Source: Bacillota bacterium (GTDB taxonomy: Bacteria; Bacillota; UBA4882; UBA10575). From it: 7,479 bases of DNA. A model generated the notes under the pieces. That model did not search any database and was not told where the DNA came from. It saw only the letters and a program-made list of their open reading frames with translations. The position numbers and the translations under genes were made by a program. How positions within the stretch are numbered: position 1 is the stretch's first letter; each line of letters opens with the position of its first letter. The stretch is from the NCBI GenBank assembly GCA_012512605.1, contig JAAZDX010000101.1, positions 1 to 7,479 on the forward strand, in the 5' to 3' direction. This document shows, in pieces, positions 4,826-7,479 of this stretch.

Positions 4826-6349
4826 TTACCGCTCGGAGGGAACAATCAACCGCACTTGATAACTATGTCTGGGAACAAAATCAACCTCGGGTTTCGCCGC
4901 AAACTCAACCAGACCAACCTCGGGGAAGGCAATCAACGCCTCTTTTGCCTGCGCAAGAGTTTTTCCGGTGACCGCCTGCATGACCTTGTCGCGGTTAATC
5001 TGTCCCCGGATCTTCGCCACCGCAAGCACGTTAACTTTGGCCGCATCTAGTTTTCCTTCGGCTTTTACTTCCCGGCAAGCAATTTCGTTGGTAACAGGAC
5101 GAAAACCCGAAGGTATAGTCTGATACATATTTTGTTCCAACCACTTATAAAGATGGGTTTTATTCAATAAAGGAGCGGCAATTTTATAAGCCACCTTCAC
5201 CGTCAAGGTGCTGCTTTCCGTCCCAATCGGTTGTTCCGCCCTTAACTGTCCAATCTCGGTGGTCATTAACTCCGGGAGCAACAGATAACCCTCTTCCGTC
5301 AGCTCGTTGACGACCGATTCCGCCCTTAACGCTACCTGGCGTTTTGCTTCTACCTCCGCTCGCTGCAGATCTTCTTCCTGCACAACCGGGACCAGGCGGT
5401 CTTCGCCAGTAGTAAACCGCTGCGGGTTGATCACATGTAACGTATTGGCGAGATGACCCTCGATCACAGTAATTGTCTGTCGCTCCACATTACCAACGGT
5501 CCCCTTCTCAACGGCTTCGACCTCCACCTCAGCCTGGCCGTAGTTTTCACCGGTCGGCACACCCAGTTCATAGCGGGTACTTTTTTTCGGGACCACCACT
5601 GGTTTTGTGGTCACAAATTTCATCCCCGTTTTGGTCGCCACAACCGTCCCCTTGGGCACGATAATCGGGTTAACACTACTGTTAATAAAGAATACATTCC
5701 CTTTCGCCGGTACGTGGCCCACCCTTTTCCGTCCGGTAGTCGCCAGTGAAACACCCAATTCATCCTGTTTCTCCCGGATCTTCAGTGGTATATTCCCCTG
5801 AAGGACTTCCCGTTCGCTAAAGTTGAGACCGACCGTCGCCACGGTCCGGAACATATGGTCCCGCGTCGCTGGATGAACGATAATACTAAGCCGTGGTCGA
5901 AAGAGAACAAAGGCGGCGACCAGCAAACTGAAACCAGCTATCCCCAAAGCCAACAGCAGACGTCCCCCGCGTACGGGAGGAACAGCCAGGGGCACCTCTT
6001 CTTCACGGACCGGAACCGCTTCCGCCGTCATCTCCTCCAGTTCAATCGGCAGATGATTCTGGTAGGCCTCCGGTTTCTCCTCTTTTTCCGCCTCCAGTTT
6101 CTCTTTAATCTCCATCCCTAACCGGGCCGCAATCTTTTTAACCGTCCGGTCTTTCACGACCAGAACAAGTTCCTTTTCTTCTTCTTCACTGTAATACTTT
6201 AAAAGTCGTAAATTAATCTCATTCCGGAGAAAAGGGACCCGGGTCGGCGAATAAATAATTATGCGCGGGCTTACGCTTTCCCGCATTTTTCGGATTAAAC
6301 CATGTACTGTTTCATCCCGTCCGACTGGGATTACTTCCGTTTTTCTCAA
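4826..6349 (-). CDS. Single-pass membrane protein with baseplate-J/gp47-like extracytoplasmic region
   Basis: The 507-residue protein has three parts. Residues 1-80 form a small alpha/beta domain (SPRIIIYSPTRVPFLRNEIN at 27-46, ELVLVVKDRTVKKIAARLGM at 60-79), predicted cytoplasmic. A charged linker (about 81-128) follows. One membrane helix (LLLALGIAGFSLLVAAFVLF, 131-150) is followed by a large beta-rich outer region. Within that, about 205-297 resembles the baseplate J/gp47 fold, with GHVPAKGNVFFINSS (211-225), VPKGTVVATKTGMKF (231-245) and VEAVEKGTVGNV (277-288). No phage tail genes are nearby, so I read it as a cell-envelope protein of unknown role. The start is TTG (6349-6347) with AAGGTGG 7 nt upstream; it overlaps the preceding gene by 38 bp, implying translational coupling. 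The next in-frame Met (22) would cut into the first strand, so TTG is preferred. Confidence 0.8.
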   Translation of the reverse strand: MRKTEVIPVGRDETVHGLIRKMRESVSPRIIIYSPTRVPFLRNEINLRLLKYYSEEEEKELVLVVKDRTVKKIAARLGMEIKEKLEAEKEEKPEAYQNHLPIELEEMTAEAVPVREEEVPLAVPPVRGGRLLLALGIAGFSLLVAAFVLFRPRLSIIVHPATRDHMFRTVATVGLNFSEREVLQGNIPLKIREKQDELGVSLATTGRKRVGHVPAKGNVFFINSSVNPIIVPKGTVVATKTGMKFVTTKPVVVPKKSTRYELGVPTGENYGQAEVEVEAVEKGTVGNVERQTITVIEGHLANTLHVINPQRFTTGEDRLVPVVQEEDLQRAEVEAKRQVALRAESVVNELTEEGYLLLPELMTTEIGQLRAEQPIGTESSTLTVKVAYKIAAPLLNKTHLYKWLEQNMYQTIPSGFRPVTNEIACREVKAEGKLDAAKVNVLAVAKIRGQINRDKVMQAVTGKTLAQAKEALIAFPEVGLVEFAAKPEVDFVPRHSYQVRLIVPSER

Positions 6350-7479
6350 TGCCCACCCACCTTCTTCCTGCCTGTTTTACTAAGGCAAAAAGACCTTTAC
6401 GCTCCCTTGCCAACCGCCATTCGGCAAGGATAATCAGCGGATAAAGAACTAAAAGAGCCAGTACCACAATCCCCGAATCATTAGCTAGAAAAGCTACGAT
6501 CCCCGTTTTGACCGTGATGACCACACCTGGCCAGTACCATTCTTGCTCCAGCTCGGCCGCAGCGTTTTTTTTCTCCGCTACCCACAAGCCGATAAGGATA
6601 ATAAGATAAACCACTAAAAACACAGGACCCCATGGACTATAGGTGATCAACTTGAGATTCATCCGGATTTTTCGCACCGCAACGGTCGTGATCTGTTCCC
6701 AAGCGCCTAGGCGTAACAGGCGGAGGGCACTATGGAGATGGGTTGTCCCCCCCGTTTCGACGCCGACTAGCTGAACACCCAACCCCACCACCAGACACAA
6801 GGAGAACAAAACCAAGTTCCGCCTGGCCAGCGTCGGCGGTCTAATCCGGCGGCCGATCTGCCACCCGGCGTAGATAAGGGCCACGCCACTGCCGAAATTA
6901 GCCCCACCAAAAGGCGAAAAGACCAGTAAGGCTACGCCCCCTAAAAGTAAGCCGCTCCACTTGCGCCATGGGGAGTGGATGAGAAAATCGGCCGCCCCGA
7001 GAAGAAAAGTACCGAGAAAAACGCCCAGATATTCGTTGCCTAAACCATAAAAGCGGTGTCCCAACACCGGACTGGGCCCGAGTAAAGAAGGTAGCATTAA
7101 TCTGGCACCAAAAAACAGATCAACCAGAATCACCAAGGAGGTCCCCATGAAAAGCCCGCGGTAAGCCAGCAGCCGGGTGGGGAAAAACATCCGGATAAAG
7201 GCCCAAATTCCACTGCTCCCCAAAACAAGACAGAGGGCAAATAAAGGCCCATGGGTGATCCGAAACGGCGCTAACAGCAGCAAGGTTAAAGGCAGAACAG
7301 CTATAGCCGGGAAACCCGCCCTGGTATATGTCGCTAAATGGTGCCTCCGGGTTAACGGTAACCACAACGCCAAGAGGAGCAGAAAGAGAAGTAAATAAAT
7401 ATATAGACGGAAAACGAGCATCCTTTGGCGCAAATTGGTCTCCCAATAGAGCCGTTCTTCCTGCATCTGAGACCAATCG
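6312..7479 (-). CDS. Polytopic membrane protein of unknown function (5' end beyond the window)
   Basis: I do not recognise a named family. An ATG occurs at 7466-7464, but the frame stays open to the window edge and no SD precedes that ATG, so the true start probably lies outside. Counting from the ATG, the 384 residues hold about 9-11 membrane segments (for example 18-38, 52-68, 75-95, 103-119, 145-162, 172-184, 217-235, 281-297, 331-349). Conserved-looking motifs sit at helix ends: GHRFYGLGNEYLGV (136-149), FGGANFGSG (186-194) and ANDSGIVV (328-335). From memory, similar GNE and NDSG motifs occur in the membrane halves of larger bacterial envelope proteins, some with a soluble N-terminal domain, which would fit a truncated gene. 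The C-terminus (RRWVGIEKN...) overlaps the next gene by 38 bp, suggesting one transcript and perhaps a shared envelope function. Transporter and polymer-synthesis roles are both possible. Confidence 0.75.
   Translation of the reverse strand, partial: DWSQMQEERLYWETNLRQRMLVFRLYIYLLLFLLLLALWLPLTRRHHLATYTRAGFPAIAVLPLTLLLLAPFRITHGPLFALCLVLGSSGIWAFIRMFFPTRLLAYRGLFMGTSLVILVDLFFGARLMLPSLLGPSPVLGHRFYGLGNEYLGVFLGTFLLGAADFLIHSPWRKWSGLLLGGVALLVFSPFGGANFGSGVALIYAGWQIGRRIRPPTLARRNLVLFSLCLVVGLGVQLVGVETGGTTHLHSALRLLRLGAWEQITTVAVRKIRMNLKLITYSPWGPVFLVVYLIILIGLWVAEKKNAAAELEQEWYWPGVVITVKTGIVAFLANDSGIVVLALLVLYPLIILAEWRLARERKGLFALVKQAGRRWVGIEKNGSNPSRTG

Noticed and set aside
7434..7477. Perfect 9-bp inverted repeat ATTGGTCTC / GAGACCAAT separated by 26 bp
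   Set aside because: It lies within the coding frame of the membrane protein, the long spacer makes a strong hairpin unlikely, and about one such match is expected by chance in a window of this size.

Overview
The window looks like a chromosomal segment of an endospore-forming member of the Bacillota. The evidence is an intact sigK gene with a SpoIVFB-type pro-sequence, the conserved block ruvX - DUF1292 gene - mltG known from many Bacillota, purine-rich Shine-Dalgarno (SD) sequences (GGAGG/GGGGG), and roughly balanced base composition. I cannot name the genus; a deep-branching clostridial or Limnochordia-like lineage is only a guess. Every supported gene is on the minus strand, so transcription runs from high to low coordinates. 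I saw no RNA gene, CRISPR array, insertion sequence or prophage.

In transcription order: (1) a polytopic membrane protein entering from the right edge and probably 5'-truncated by the window; (2) overlapping it by 38 bp, a 507-residue single-pass membrane protein with a baseplate-J/gp47-like outer region; (3) ruvX; (4) a DUF1292 acidic protein; (5) mltG, the endolytic murein transglycosylase; (6) a class B penicillin-binding-protein homologue of full length whose three transpeptidase motifs are all replaced; (7) sigK, the late mother-cell sigma factor; and (8) possibly the first codons of another gene at the left edge.

Two things stand out. First, the PBP homologue between mltG and sigK is an uninterrupted 526-codon frame with SxxK changed to GMWR, SxN to GTR and KTG to VDG. 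This suggests a non-catalytic pseudo-transpeptidase kept for binding or scaffolding, perhaps in spore wall assembly. Second, the last three starts (PBP homologue, sigK, left-edge ORF) each have their SD inside an inverted repeat. The first of these is also an apparent intrinsic terminator whose U tract ends one base before the ATG. At sigK, a CATA-type sporulation promoter candidate lies between the two arms of the repeat. Read-through RNA would therefore have a masked SD, while RNA from the inner promoter would not. None of ruvX, the DUF1292 gene or mltG shows such an arrangement.

All gene-free gaps are short (under 160 bp) and are covered below.
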